DNA of 64,000 bases from Candidatus Formimonas warabiya (GTDB lineage Bacteria; Bacillota; Dehalobacteriia; Dehalobacteriales; Dehalobacteriaceae). Location of the stretch: contig NZ_CP017634.1 in the NCBI RefSeq assembly GCF_002777255.1, positions 1,996,903-2,060,902 of the forward strand. The letters are read 5' to 3'. Below, piece after piece: positions 15,110-23,720 of this stretch; positions within the stretch are counted from its first letter, which is position 1; each line of letters begins with the position of its first letter. A model generated the notes under the pieces. That model was not told the DNA's origin, searched no databases, and saw nothing but the letters and a program-made list of their open reading frames with translations. The position numbers were made by a program, and so were the translations under genes.

Positions 15110-16375
15110 TTATTTTTTCATTCTTAATTGAGCGGAACGCTGATGGGCAAGGAGTCCTTCCACACCGGCCAGGTGAGCGCACGGACCGGCAAGCACCGCG
15201 GCTCCCTCCGCTGTTACAACTTGATAGGATGACATTTTTAAGAAGGTACCTACCCAGACCCCATTGCTGAAACGGGCTGTCTGCATGGTGGGCAGGGTAT
15301 GATTGGTGCCGGATACATAGTCTCCAAAAGCCACCGGGGCACTATGTCCGATAAATAAAGAACCGAAATTTCTTAATTTGAGGGCTAGTTCATCATGATG
15401 AGCAGTCATTAACTGCAGGTGTTCCGGAGCAAATTGGTCAGATTCCGCTACCGCCTCATCCAGGGAATCCACCAGGACAATCTTCCCGTTCTCTTCCCAG
15501 GTTTTCCTGGCCAATGCCGCGGTACCTAAGGTTTTCAATTCGTTTTCGATTTCTTCTTCCACTTGCTCCGCCAATTCCCGGCTGGTAGTCAACAAAATGG
15601 CAATGGATGCGGAGTCATGTTCGCATTTTGCCAGCAAATCCACCGCCACACTGACAGGAGATGCGGTCTCGTCTGCGATAATCAGCACCTCACTTGGCCC
15701 GGCCAGCATATCAATACCCACCATTCCATTGACTTGTCTTTTCGCTTCTGTGACAAACCTGTTGCCCGGCCCGACAATGACATCTACCTTAGGAACACTT
15801 GCCGTACCAAAAGCATAAGCAGCAATGGCCTGGGCGCCGCCCATACAATAAACATCGTCGACCCCGGCAATATCCAGGCCAACCAGAACCGCCGGGTGAA
15901 TACGGTCGTATCCTTTTGACGGGGGCGAACAAGCGGCAACCCTTTCCACACCGGCTACTTTAGCCGGAATCACCGACATTAATGCCGTGGAGGGAAGCGG
16001 ATACCGGCCGGCCGGTACGTAAGCCCCACAGGTTTGAATCGGCACCAGCCTGCTTCCCAGGGTGACACCGGCAATGTGGGAACATTCTACCGGCTGCAGA
16101 CAGGACATCTGTTTTTCCGCAAAAAATCTGATCTGTTCCGCAGCAAATTCCAAAGCCTTCACTGTTTCCGGGGATACCTGACTGTAGGCTTTTTTCAACT
16201 CCGTTTTGGGAACCTGAATCTCCTCTAAATCAACACCGTCATACCGTTTGGTTAATTCCAAGACTGCTTTGTCACCTTCATTTTTTACCTGATTGAGAAT
16301 ATTCAGCACGATTTCCTGTACATGATCCTGTTTCCAAGCCGTATCCAAAAGGTTATCCTTTAATACCAGCACCAT
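15110..16375 (-). CDS. HisD-like dehydrogenase paralogue 2
   Basis: A protein of 421 residues of the histidinol dehydrogenase family. The catalytic pair (F-A-P-E-H-L), the G-D-Y-V-S-G-T-N-H zinc segment and the C-terminal histidine (G-L-L-A-H) are conserved, but the usual Q-A-E-H-D reads K-C-E-H-D. It is thus closer to a working zinc dehydrogenase than paralogue 1, with one altered ligand. It lies between a zinc alcohol dehydrogenase and the transporter. HpsN-type enzymes of this family oxidise primary diols to acids, so a four-electron oxidation to a carboxylic acid is a fair hypothesis. Confidence 0.8.
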   Translation of the reverse strand: MVLVLKDNLLDTAWKQDHVQEIVLNILNQVKNEGDKAVLELTKRYDGVDLEEIQVPKTELKKAYSQVSPETVKALEFAAEQIRFFAEKQMSCLQPVECSHIAGVTLGSRLVPIQTCGAYVPAGRYPLPSTALMSVIPAKVAGVERVAACSPPSKGYDRIHPAVLVGLDIAGVDDVYCMGGAQAIAAYAFGTASVPKVDVIVGPGNRFVTEAKRQVNGMVGIDMLAGPSEVLIIADETASPVSVAVDLLAKCEHDSASIAILLTTSRELAEQVEEEIENELKTLGTAALARKTWEENGKIVLVDSLDEAVAESDQFAPEHLQLMTAHHDELALKLRNFGSLFIGHSAPVAFGDYVSGTNHTLPTMQTARFSNGVWVGTFLKMSSYQVVTAEGAAVLAGPCAHLAGVEGLLAHQRSAQLRMKK

Positions 16376-16415
16376 AATACCTCCCCTTTACTCTATTTCT
16401 TCTTTGGTTTATATG

Positions 16416-17414
16416 TTAGGGTTTGAATACCACTTTTGCCGCACTCTTATCAGATGAATTCAACAGTGCAAAGACCTTTTGACCTGCATCAAGAGGGAAC
16501 TCATGGGTGATCAAGAAATTTGCCTCAATATCCCTGCCTGTGATCAGGTCAGCCGCTTTTTCCAAGTCCTCCCTGGTATATCCGTTGCAGCCGGTTACTT
16601 TAATTTCCTTGCAGACGATGACATTGGGATCGAATGAGACTGTGTTTTCAAATAAACCAACCACTAATAAGGTTCCCCCCGCCGCCACAAGATTAAGGGA
16701 GCCGTTTAAAGTAGCCTCATTCCCTGCCGCTTCCACAACTTTATCGTATTCTAAGCCCATCCTGTGATCAAAACCGGTCATGATGGAGTTTGCCCCGGCC
16801 CGGGAGGCCATCTCCAGACGTTTTTCCGAAACATCTATCGCCGTAATATCTTTGACCTTACATATTTCCCTCGCCAGCAGGACCGTGAGCAGCCCAATGG
16901 GACCGGCTCCCACAACCGCAATATGATCTTCTGCTGAGAACCGGCCTTTTTCGCAAATATGCCAAGCGACCGCCAACGGCTCTGTGAGAACGGCCTGTCT
17001 GACATCCTCCGAACTCTTTAGCTTGATCAGCTTTTCTTTTTTTACCGCCAAGTACTCAGCAAAGCCCCCCGGAGAAACTTCTCCAATAAAACCCAAGGCG
17101 GCACAAGTATGATATGATCCCTTCAGGCAGCTGCTGCACTGACCGCAGGGGACCCGGGGATCTGCCACCACATAATCTCCCACCCTAAACTCCTGCGCAT
17201 CGGATCCGACCTGTTCAATCACCCCAACCAATTCATGTCCCATGGTTTCCGGAATATTTACCATAAACATTCCCCTCCGGTAAATATGCATGTCGGACCC
17301 GCACACTCCGGCATATAAAACCTTAACCAGCACTTCGTCCCCTTGGAGTCGGGGCTTTTCGATCTCTTCAACCCTGATATCTTGGATTCCATAGTACCGA
17401 ACCGCTTTCATCAT
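16416..17414 (-). CDS. Zinc-dependent medium-chain alcohol dehydrogenase
   Basis: A protein of 332 residues of the MDR family, near sorbitol and threonine dehydrogenases. It has the catalytic zinc motif G-V-C-G-S-D and G-H-E, the structural-zinc cysteines in C-G-Q-C-S-S-C-L-K-G-S-Y-H-T-C, and the nucleotide motif G-A-G-P-I-G near residue 172. AAGGAGGTGG precedes two adjacent ATG codons. It probably oxidises a secondary alcohol of the substrate imported by the ABC transporter. Confidence 0.9.
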   Translation of the reverse strand: MMKAVRYYGIQDIRVEEIEKPRLQGDEVLVKVLYAGVCGSDMHIYRRGMFMVNIPETMGHELVGVIEQVGSDAQEFRVGDYVVADPRVPCGQCSSCLKGSYHTCAALGFIGEVSPGGFAEYLAVKKEKLIKLKSSEDVRQAVLTEPLAVAWHICEKGRFSAEDHIAVVGAGPIGLLTVLLAREICKVKDITAIDVSEKRLEMASRAGANSIMTGFDHRMGLEYDKVVEAAGNEATLNGSLNLVAAGGTLLVVGLFENTVSFDPNVIVCKEIKVTGCNGYTREDLEKAADLITGRDIEANFLITHEFPLDAGQKVFALLNSSDKSAAKVVFKP

Positions 17415-17435
17415 TTGCCACCTCCTTTCGCCTTA

Positions 17436-18200
17436 CTAACTGGCCAACCACCCTCCATCAACAACAATGGTCTGTCCCGTAATATAATCCGAAGCAGGAC
17501 TGGATAAAAATATCACCGTACCCGCTAAGTCCTCAGCAGTGCCTACTCTTCCTGCCGGAATCCTTTCTTCGATCCATTTTCTATGGGCGGGGTCCTGAAA
17601 AAAGGGCTCGGTCATCCCGGTGCGAAAATATCCCGGGGCAATGGCATTTACCTGAATATGATGTTTTGCCAGTTCAATGGAAAGGGCTTTGGTAAATTGG
17701 AGCACAGCCCCCTTTGAAGCGCAGTACACCGTGGAGCCGGCCAAGCCGATAAAGCTGCCCAAAGAAGCCAGATTAATGATTTTACCGCTCTTTTGCTTGA
17801 TCATATACTTTGCCCCTTCCTGGGCCAAAAAGAAGGACCCTTTCAAGTTTACAGACATGATGGCATCGAAATGCTCCGGCCTGACATCGGGAATATCTTC
17901 CGCAATTTCCGTCCCGGCATTGTTTACCAGGATATCGATCCTCTGATATTTTTGGACAATCTTTTCCATTACTTTTCGGATCGTTTCCAAATCTGTCACG
18001 TCACCTGAGACAGCTTCCGCATAGCCGTTTCCTTTTTCAATTAAGTCAACGGTTTGGCGCAGGGTATCCAAATTTCGCCCCAGACAAAAAACGACTGCTC
18101 CAGCCCCGGCAAGTGCGGACGCAAAGCCTCTTCCCAAGCCTTGGCCGGCACCGGTAACTAAAGCAACCTTGCCTTTTAAGCTAAAAAGGTTATTTATCAT
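17436..18200 (-). CDS. SDR family oxidoreductase
   Basis: A protein of 254 residues, a classical short-chain dehydrogenase: [10 protein letters not shown] cofactor motif near residue 15, N-N-A-G near 90, and catalytic Y-C-A-S-K near 155. The family often oxidises sugar alcohols or sugar acids with NAD(P). I place the start at the ATG at 18200, eight bases after GGGAGGT. A longer frame to 18278 has no such site. It is the first gene of the 14 kb unit and follows a likely repressor operator. Confidence 0.9.
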   Translation of the reverse strand: MINNLFSLKGKVALVTGAGQGLGRGFASALAGAGAVVFCLGRNLDTLRQTVDLIEKGNGYAEAVSGDVTDLETIRKVMEKIVQKYQRIDILVNNAGTEIAEDIPDVRPEHFDAIMSVNLKGSFFLAQEGAKYMIKQKSGKIINLASLGSFIGLAGSTVYCASKGAVLQFTKALSIELAKHHIQVNAIAPGYFRTGMTEPFFQDPAHRKWIEERIPAGRVGTAEDLAGTVIFLSSPASDYITGQTIVVDGGWLAS

Positions 18201-18390
18201 AATAAAGTACCTCCCGACTTTTAATGAATCATTTTGATGTAACTTTATTATTTTTGTTTTTTTACGGGATGTTCCCACGATAACGGGCGGTCAGCCCACC
18301 AATTCTATTTTGGCAGGACCAGTGACTAGTGTGCAGTGAGGATTTTTTGCGTAGTATTAATGAGAAGAAAATATTGGGTTTGCATGCCAG

Positions 18391-18400
18391 CTGTATACAG
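18391..18400. promoter_or_regulatory. Predicted GntR operator upstream of the catabolic unit
   Basis: The palindrome CTGTATACAG, followed by GTT, lies between the GntR gene and the SDR gene. The identical 13 bases occur at 19185-19197 before the GntR gene. A shared palindrome flanking the regulator on both sides is typical for a GntR/FCD repressor that controls itself and its target operon. Confidence 0.65.
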
Positions 18401-18443
18401 GTTTCGACAAAATTTTTTTCCCTACGACCCAATTTTAAAAATG

Positions 18444-19115
18444 TTAAGCATTTCTCGCCACATTGTCAGCACCTTTTCTGATATGGTCATCAAGGACAGG
18501 CAAGATTTTTTCCATATTCCTTTCTTTCAATAAACTTAAGATCTCCAGGTGCTGATTAATCGATTCTTTTTCGTTTCCTAGGGCCTGGGCGGAAAGACGT
18601 TGGTACCTGAAAATGCTTTGCCTGATCCCGTTAATAATACTTTTTAGGTACTCATTATTACATTTATTTACGATCAGCATATGCAATTTTCGGTCAAGCT
18701 CAGCAATAAGATCAAAATCAATTCTTTGTCCCTGATCTGCTTTGTCCCTCAAGGAAAGCCATTCTTGTTCAATTTGTTCGATTTCATGGTCCGTAATATT
18801 TTTTAATGACGTATGGAGTGCTGCACATTCTAAAGCAGCTCTGACCTCAAAAAATTCATAAATCTCTTTTGCCGTCATATGTTTGACAAAAATTCCCACA
18901 CCATTATGGATTTCCACCAACCCTTCATTTGCCAAAACTTTAAGGGCTTCACGAATTGGCGTCCTGCTCATCCCCAAAGACGCCGCAATCATATGTTCAC
19001 TCAAATGGTCGCCGGGCTTTAAGTCATTATTAACAATGGAATTTTTTATCGTTTCATAAGCGACATTCGTTAAATTTTTAATTTTTGGATCTTTACCAGC
19101 CAATATTTTGGTCAA
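18444..19115 (-). CDS. GntR family regulator, FCD subfamily
   Basis: A protein of 223 residues. An N-terminal winged helix (L-G-M-S-R-T-P-I-R-E-A-L near residue 48) is followed by an all-helical FCD ligand domain (F-E-V-R-A-A-L-E, then two histidines in the later helices). FCD regulators usually bind an organic or sugar acid and release DNA. The start is a TTG at 19115 with GAGGAG upstream. It lies directly upstream of, and reads in the same direction as, the unit starting at 18200. Confidence 0.88.
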   Translation of the reverse strand: MTKILAGKDPKIKNLTNVAYETIKNSIVNNDLKPGDHLSEHMIAASLGMSRTPIREALKVLANEGLVEIHNGVGIFVKHMTAKEIYEFFEVRAALECAALHTSLKNITDHEIEQIEQEWLSLRDKADQGQRIDFDLIAELDRKLHMLIVNKCNNEYLKSIINGIRQSIFRYQRLSAQALGNEKESINQHLEILSLLKERNMEKILPVLDDHIRKGADNVARNA

Positions 19116-19184
19116 AGTTAATAATGCTCCTCTATTCTAAATTTTTTACCATCATTTATGATCTTAACACCACATATATACCTC

Positions 19185-19194
19185 CTGTATACAG
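19185..19194. promoter_or_regulatory. Predicted GntR operator before its own gene
   Basis: CTGTATACAG, identical to the site at 18391-18400. It overlaps the proposed -10 region of the GntR promoter, so binding would block transcription (autoregulation). Confidence 0.65.
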
Positions 19195-19221
19195 GTTACA
19201 TCACATGATACCCTTTGTCAA
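19193..19221 (-). promoter_or_regulatory. Possible promoter of the GntR gene
   Basis: On the minus strand a perfect TTGACA (19221-19216) is followed after 17 bases by TAACCT (19198-19193), a weak -10 box. The operator CTGTATACAG overlaps the -10 end. Confidence 0.45.
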
Positions 19222-19290
19222 TACTATTGTTTTCCTGATCATAAATTGATGGTTGTCAATTATCTTTGGTAAAAGAAGGTGTTTATAGCA

Positions 19291-19359
19291 GACCAAGGGG
19301 GCGGTTCTACCGGCTCAAACAAGCTTGAGCCAGTAGAACCGTCTACCGTCTCCTTGGTC
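19291..19359. repeat. Long REP-like hairpin between sucD and the GntR gene
   Basis: An inner stem of 17 bp (19302-19318 with 19325-19341, one G-T pair, six-base loop) is enclosed by outer arms GACCAAGG (19291-19298) and CCTTGGTC (19352-19359). The CGGTTCTAC core resembles the REP-type palindromes common in clostridial genomes. It lies six bases after the sucD stop. It has no T run, but could still stop transcription or stabilise the sucCD mRNA. Confidence 0.6.
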
Positions 19360-19364
19360 ACACC

Positions 19365-20237
19365 TTAGCGATTTAAAGCCTTCTGCACCAGCTCCGGCAC
19401 CTCAAAGGAGAGGGAGGCCACTTCCACGCCGGCTGCGTTCAAAGCCCGCACCTTGCCTTCAAAAGTCCCCATGCCCCGTTCAATAATCGCCCCCGCGTGT
19501 CCCATTCTTTTTCCGGGGGGTGCGCTCTTTCCGGCCAAGTAGGCCACAACCGGCTTGGTGATATGAGCTTTGATGTAAGCTGCTGCTTCTTCTTCCGCGG
19601 TGCCGCCGATTTCACCTACCAGTACGATCGCCTTGGTTTCTGCATCCTTTTCAAACTCCGCCAGCACATCGATAAAGTTTAATCCCACCACCCGGTCTCC
19701 TCCCAAGCCTACCACGGTGGTGGTGCCGATGCCGGCGGCCGCCATAGCGCCCACGATTTCATAGCTTAAGGTTCCCGAGCGGGCCACCACCCCTACCGGT
19801 CCCGGTACGAAATACCGGTTGGGCGGAATGCCGATTTTGCATTTTCCGGACGAAGCCAAACCAAATGTATTGGGCCCGATCACGGTGGTCCCTTTGGATT
19901 TTGCATAGCTGACAATGGCCATGGCGTCGTGCACCGGGATATGCTCCGGCAGCAGCACCAGTACCTTGACCCCGGCGGCGATGGCTTCAAAGGCGCCATC
20001 CTTGGCAAAAGCGGCCGGTACAAAAAGAATGGAGGCATCAATGGCATGGTGTTCTATTGCTTCCGCCACCGAATTGTACACCGGAATGTAATCTATTTTC
20101 TGGCCCCCTTTCCCCGGAGATACTCCCGCGGCCACCTTCGTCCCGTACTGCACCATCTGCCGGGCATGAAAGGTGCCCTGGTTTCCCGTGATTCCCTGAA
20201 TCAAGACCTGGGTATGGTCATCAATATAGATCGCCAT
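19365..20237 (-). CDS. sucD: Succinate-CoA ligase subunit alpha
   Basis: A protein of 290 residues, normal for SucD. The CoA-binding motif [10 protein letters not shown] lies at residues 15-24 and the phosphohistidine in G-H-A-G-A-I near residue 250. With SucC it interconverts succinyl-CoA and succinate with formation of a nucleoside triphosphate. It starts four bases after sucC. Malate-CoA ligases share this family, so the acid specificity is inferred. Confidence 0.92.
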   Translation of the reverse strand: MAIYIDDHTQVLIQGITGNQGTFHARQMVQYGTKVAAGVSPGKGGQKIDYIPVYNSVAEAIEHHAIDASILFVPAAFAKDGAFEAIAAGVKVLVLLPEHIPVHDAMAIVSYAKSKGTTVIGPNTFGLASSGKCKIGIPPNRYFVPGPVGVVARSGTLSYEIVGAMAAAGIGTTTVVGLGGDRVVGLNFIDVLAEFEKDAETKAIVLVGEIGGTAEEEAAAYIKAHITKPVVAYLAGKSAPPGKRMGHAGAIIERGMGTFEGKVRALNAAGVEVASLSFEVPELVQKALNR

Positions 20238-20240
20238 TTC

Positions 20241-21362
20241 TCATTCCTCCTCTCCCGCGTTTTTTGCCAGCGCAACGGCCTTTTGGGCCGCTTCGTGCAT
20301 GGTATCAAAGGCTTCAATGCCAACTTCCCGTAAAATCTCCCGGCCTTTTTCCTGGTTCGTGCCGACCAGCCGGATCACCACCGGCACGGGAATGCCTCTC
20401 TTCTTTTTTACGGAAGCAAAAGCACTGGCCACGTCGTCGCAGCGGGTAATGCCGCCAAAAATATTGATCAGGATCGCTTTGGGGTCATTTGCCATAATTA
20501 ATTCCAGTGCCTTGGCGGTGGCTTCTTCACTCGCACCGCCCCCGGCATCCAGGAAGTTGGCCGCGGCGCCGCCATAGTACTGAATGGTGTCTAAGGTGGC
20601 CATGGTAATGCCCGCCCCGTTGGCCATCACGCCGATATTCCCGTCCAGGTCCACATAGGCCAGTCCCAGCTCATGGGCCTTCTTTTCCGACTCCGACCGC
20701 TCCTCCACCTGGGGCAGGTCTGGATGCCGGAATAAAGCATCATCATCGATGGTGACCTTGGCATCGGCGGCAATCACCCGGTCTCCGCTCACCACCAGGG
20801 GATTGATTTCCACCAGTTCCCCGTCCAGGGCGACAAACATGTGGTATAGTTTTAGCAGGATATCCTGCACCTGCTTGGCCTCATGGGCAGGAAGGCCCAG
20901 GCGGCGGGTGATTTCCCGGGCACAGAAGGGCATCATGCCAATGGCGTAGTCAATATAGTACTTGATCACGTACTCTTCCGGGACTTCTTCAATGTCCATG
21001 CCTCCCTGGACGGAGGCAAGCACCACGGGACACCTTCTGCCCCGGTCCACCGTAATGGCAAGGTAATATTCCTTATCGATTTTTAACTTTTCTTCCACCA
21101 AAAGGGCCTCAATGGTGAGCCCCCGCAGTTGGCTCCCCAAAAGGGCCGCCGCGAATTCTTCCCCTTCCCTGGGATCGGCGGTAAACTTAATGCCCCCCGC
21201 TTTGCCTCGTTTTCCGGAGAGAATTTGTGATTTGATTACAGAGTCACCGATCTCAGCTGTAATGTCCGCCGCGTCTTGAGGAGTCCTGGCTACCCTTCCT
21301 TTCGGGACCGGAATACCGAACTTGAAAAACAGCTCTTTCCCCATGTACTCAAACATTTTCAC
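20241..21362 (-). CDS. sucC: Succinate-CoA ligase subunit beta
   Basis: A protein of 373 residues with an ATP-grasp domain and the C-terminal ligase domain (N-I-F-G-G-I-T-R-C-D-D-V-A near residue 305). The start is chosen at the GTG at 21362, which has GGAGGGGTGAT, a near-perfect match to the 16S rRNA tail; an ATG six bases later is the alternative. A TATAAT on the minus strand near 21460 could belong to its promoter, but no good -35 box goes with it. The pair may supply ATP by substrate-level phosphorylation. Confidence 0.92.
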   Translation of the reverse strand: MKMFEYMGKELFFKFGIPVPKGRVARTPQDAADITAEIGDSVIKSQILSGKRGKAGGIKFTADPREGEEFAAALLGSQLRGLTIEALLVEEKLKIDKEYYLAITVDRGRRCPVVLASVQGGMDIEEVPEEYVIKYYIDYAIGMMPFCAREITRRLGLPAHEAKQVQDILLKLYHMFVALDGELVEINPLVVSGDRVIAADAKVTIDDDALFRHPDLPQVEERSESEKKAHELGLAYVDLDGNIGVMANGAGITMATLDTIQYYGGAAANFLDAGGGASEEATAKALELIMANDPKAILINIFGGITRCDDVASAFASVKKKRGIPVPVVIRLVGTNQEKGREILREVGIEAFDTMHEAAQKAVALAKNAGEEE

Positions 21363-21560
21363 AGTGTCATCACCCCTCCCGCTTATTCTGGCTTTTCCCA
21401 AAGATTACGTTAAATAAAATTGCTGCCAGTTAATTATCATTATATGGAATCTGTCCACCTAAAACTAGGCAATTTTTTGTCATCTTTTTCAGATGTTCTT
21501 AAAGAAAATTTTCTTCCCCTGGGGATGATGTCACAAAGCGGTCCCTCATTGGCCGGCCCA

Positions 21561-22025
21561 TTATTTTCGGGCCTTCCCCGTCATATGATGAATATCGATC
21601 TTGATCACCGTTGTTTCTTCTTTTGCATTTTCAATATATTTCTTTCCCTTTTCTAAAAAATCGTGCGCATACTTATGGATCAGTTGAAACAAGACCTCTT
21701 CTTTTAAATCACCTGTTATTTCACGGGCCGAGCCAAAAGCCACCACGCTTTTATATTTTGTGCTGAACTTCTCCGGCAATACCTCCGTATCCGTAACGAC
21801 ACAAAAGGACACACGGGGATTTTGATGCATGTTTTCCAGCTTATGGCCTTCCCCCGCACAATGGAAAAAAATACCCTGATCATGATAGACATAGTTTACA
21901 GGTACCGTATAAGGATATCCATTGTCACTGATCGTGGAGAAAAATCCATATTCCCCTTTTGTTAAAACTTCTTCAATTTCTTCCGGAACCATTTCCCGGT
22001 CTTTTCTTCTCATTTCTTTGAACAC
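21561..22025 (-). CDS. Pyridoxamine 5'-phosphate oxidase family protein (NimA-like)
   Basis: A protein of 154 residues with the split-barrel flavin-binding fold: R-R-K-D-R-E-M near residue 6, then G-F-F-S-T-I-S-D-N-G-Y-P-Y-T-V-P-V-N-Y-V-Y, matching the NimA/nitroimidazole-resistance branch. Members reduce nitroaromatics or bind FMN or heme; the native substrate is usually unknown. It stands alone behind its own promoter (22091-22119) and after the mttB terminator. Confidence 0.82.
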   Translation of the reverse strand: MFKEMRRKDREMVPEEIEEVLTKGEYGFFSTISDNGYPYTVPVNYVYHDQGIFFHCAGEGHKLENMHQNPRVSFCVVTDTEVLPEKFSTKYKSVVAFGSAREITGDLKEEVLFQLIHKYAHDFLEKGKKYIENAKEETTVIKIDIHHMTGKARK

Positions 22026-22090
22026 AAGCCATCCTCCTTATGGGCTTTGCCCTGTTGCCTAAAATCCGCTGGTCCTGCCCTTTTCCTTAA

Positions 22091-22119
22091 ATTCTAACTT
22101 ACTTCCAAAGGATCCACAA
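22091..22119 (-). promoter_or_regulatory. Possible promoter of the NimA-like gene
   Basis: On the minus strand TTGTGG (22119-22114) and TAGAAT (22096-22091) are separated by 17 bases, about 65 bases before the gene start and after a terminator. Confidence 0.5.
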
Positions 22120-22143
22120 CTGCAAAAATGCTTCTATCGGCAG

Positions 22144-22183
22144 CAAAAAAAATGTTCTCCTGATTGAAGCAAATCAAGAGAAC
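22144..22183 (-). terminator. Terminator of the hyuA-hyuB-mttB operon
   Basis: A 12-bp stem with one G-T pair (22154-22165 with 22172-22183) is followed on the minus strand by a run of eight T residues. It lies 40 bases after the MttB-like gene. Confidence 0.85.
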
Positions 22184-22223
22184 GTCGCCTTCCCAAAGAC
22201 CTGAATGGAATAATTATCTCCGG

Positions 22224-23675
22224 TTACAGCAAGTCTTCTCCCTTAATCCCCGGGAACATGCGGCGGATTTCCCCCTGAACCTTGGGATCAATGGGAGTGG
22301 CCCTGTGGTCCTTTAATATTTTGGCGGCAATTTTATGGGCCCGGGCATGGGCATCCAGGCTCCCTCTTTCATTCCAGGTGATCCGGTTCCATCGGTCTGA
22401 TACTTTGGGAATCAAAAATTCCCGGCGGAAGTAGGCCGCTGTATGATTATGGGCCAAAAAATTCCCGGCAGGTCCTACTTCTTTAATTACGTCAATAGCC
22501 AGAGAATCTTCATCCACTTCCACACCCCGCAGCACCCGCAACACATTGGCCAGGATTTCATTATCGATCACTGTTTTTTCATAGGAAACGGTGGTGCAGC
22601 ATTCCAGAAGGCCCGCCGCGTCATGGATCCAGTTGGCTCCGGAAAGCCCCAATACCATAGCTTGGCAGGCGCTTTCATATCCCGCCTGGGCGTCGTTCAG
22701 TTTGGCATCAGACTGGCCTCCGGTGGCATAGAGGGGCAAATTATAGTATTGAGCCATCTGGGCGATGCCCACGTTGATCAGGGAGGATTCAATGGCTCCC
22801 GCCACGTAGGTCCCCGTATTCATATCCATGATGCTGGAGGTGGTACCGATCAGTGCAGGAGTCCCGGGATTGACCAGCTGGGTTAGGGTCAATCCGGCTA
22901 AGGATTCCGCCAGGTTGATGGTGATGGTGGAGGCCAGGGTCACCGGTGCGGTGGCGCCAGCCAAGGGTTCCGAGGGAACGGCCAAAGGCAGCCCTTTACT
23001 TGCCACTTCAATGAGAAAATCAGTATAGGTCCAGTCCATAACCAGTGGGCTGACCATCAGGGTAATGAAGGAAACAAAGGGACGTTCCCGCAGTTTGTCA
23101 ACCCCGCCGGCCACCATTTCCGATATTTTGATTGCTTCCCTCAGGCCCTGCATGGTATACATACCGCCCATAACCGGTTTGGTGGTATTGGTGATGGCCC
23201 AGTAAAACCGGTTCACATCCACATCGGCTTCCGGCACATCCGCCGGATAGGTGTGAATCACATAAAAGGAGATATGCTCCATCACATCCACCAGCCGGGC
23301 CAAATCCCGGACATCATGGGTAATGGTGGGTCTTCTTTCCCCGGTCTCAAAATCCAGGGCATAACAGACCGTACCCCCGGTGCCGAAGTGCACCCGGTCC
23401 TTTTTCAACACGGCATCATGTTTTTCATCCCGCCCATGAATCGTTACTTGGGACGGGGCCGTCTGGATCGCCTTTTCCAGTATGGCCCGGGGTATTTTCA
23501 CAATTTCTGTTACAGGATCCACGCAGGCCCCGCCCTTTTCAAAGATCTCCAGCGCCTGTTTGCTTTTAACCTTCATGCCTACTTCTTCCAACAGCCTGAC
23601 CACACCCTCATGAATGGCACTCACCTGGATCTCATTGAATAAACGAAGCTGACGGCCGCTAAATGCCGGATACAT
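22224..23675 (-). CDS. MttB-family (trimethylamine methyltransferase-like) protein without pyrrolysine
   Basis: A protein of 483 residues of the MttB superfamily, which transfers methyl groups from methylamines or betaines to a corrinoid protein. The frame has no internal amber codon, so it belongs to the non-pyrrolysine branch that includes glycine-betaine and proline-betaine methyltransferases. The start is the ATG at 23675 behind AAAGGAG. No corrinoid protein or reductive activator is in the window. Its cotranscription with hyuA and hyuB suggests an N-methylated substrate. Confidence 0.85.
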   Translation of the reverse strand: MYPAFSGRQLRLFNEIQVSAIHEGVVRLLEEVGMKVKSKQALEIFEKGGACVDPVTEIVKIPRAILEKAIQTAPSQVTIHGRDEKHDAVLKKDRVHFGTGGTVCYALDFETGERRPTITHDVRDLARLVDVMEHISFYVIHTYPADVPEADVDVNRFYWAITNTTKPVMGGMYTMQGLREAIKISEMVAGGVDKLRERPFVSFITLMVSPLVMDWTYTDFLIEVASKGLPLAVPSEPLAGATAPVTLASTITINLAESLAGLTLTQLVNPGTPALIGTTSSIMDMNTGTYVAGAIESSLINVGIAQMAQYYNLPLYATGGQSDAKLNDAQAGYESACQAMVLGLSGANWIHDAAGLLECCTTVSYEKTVIDNEILANVLRVLRGVEVDEDSLAIDVIKEVGPAGNFLAHNHTAAYFRREFLIPKVSDRWNRITWNERGSLDAHARAHKIAAKILKDHRATPIDPKVQGEIRRMFPGIKGEDLL

Positions 23676-23720
23676 ATCTTCAGTCTCCTTTCCTCGAAGC
23701 AAGTTAAGGTTAATCCTCTG

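Noticed and set aside
22224-23675. Possible pyrrolysine-containing trimethylamine methyltransferase
   Set aside because: The frame runs full length without an internal amber codon and no pyl genes are present.
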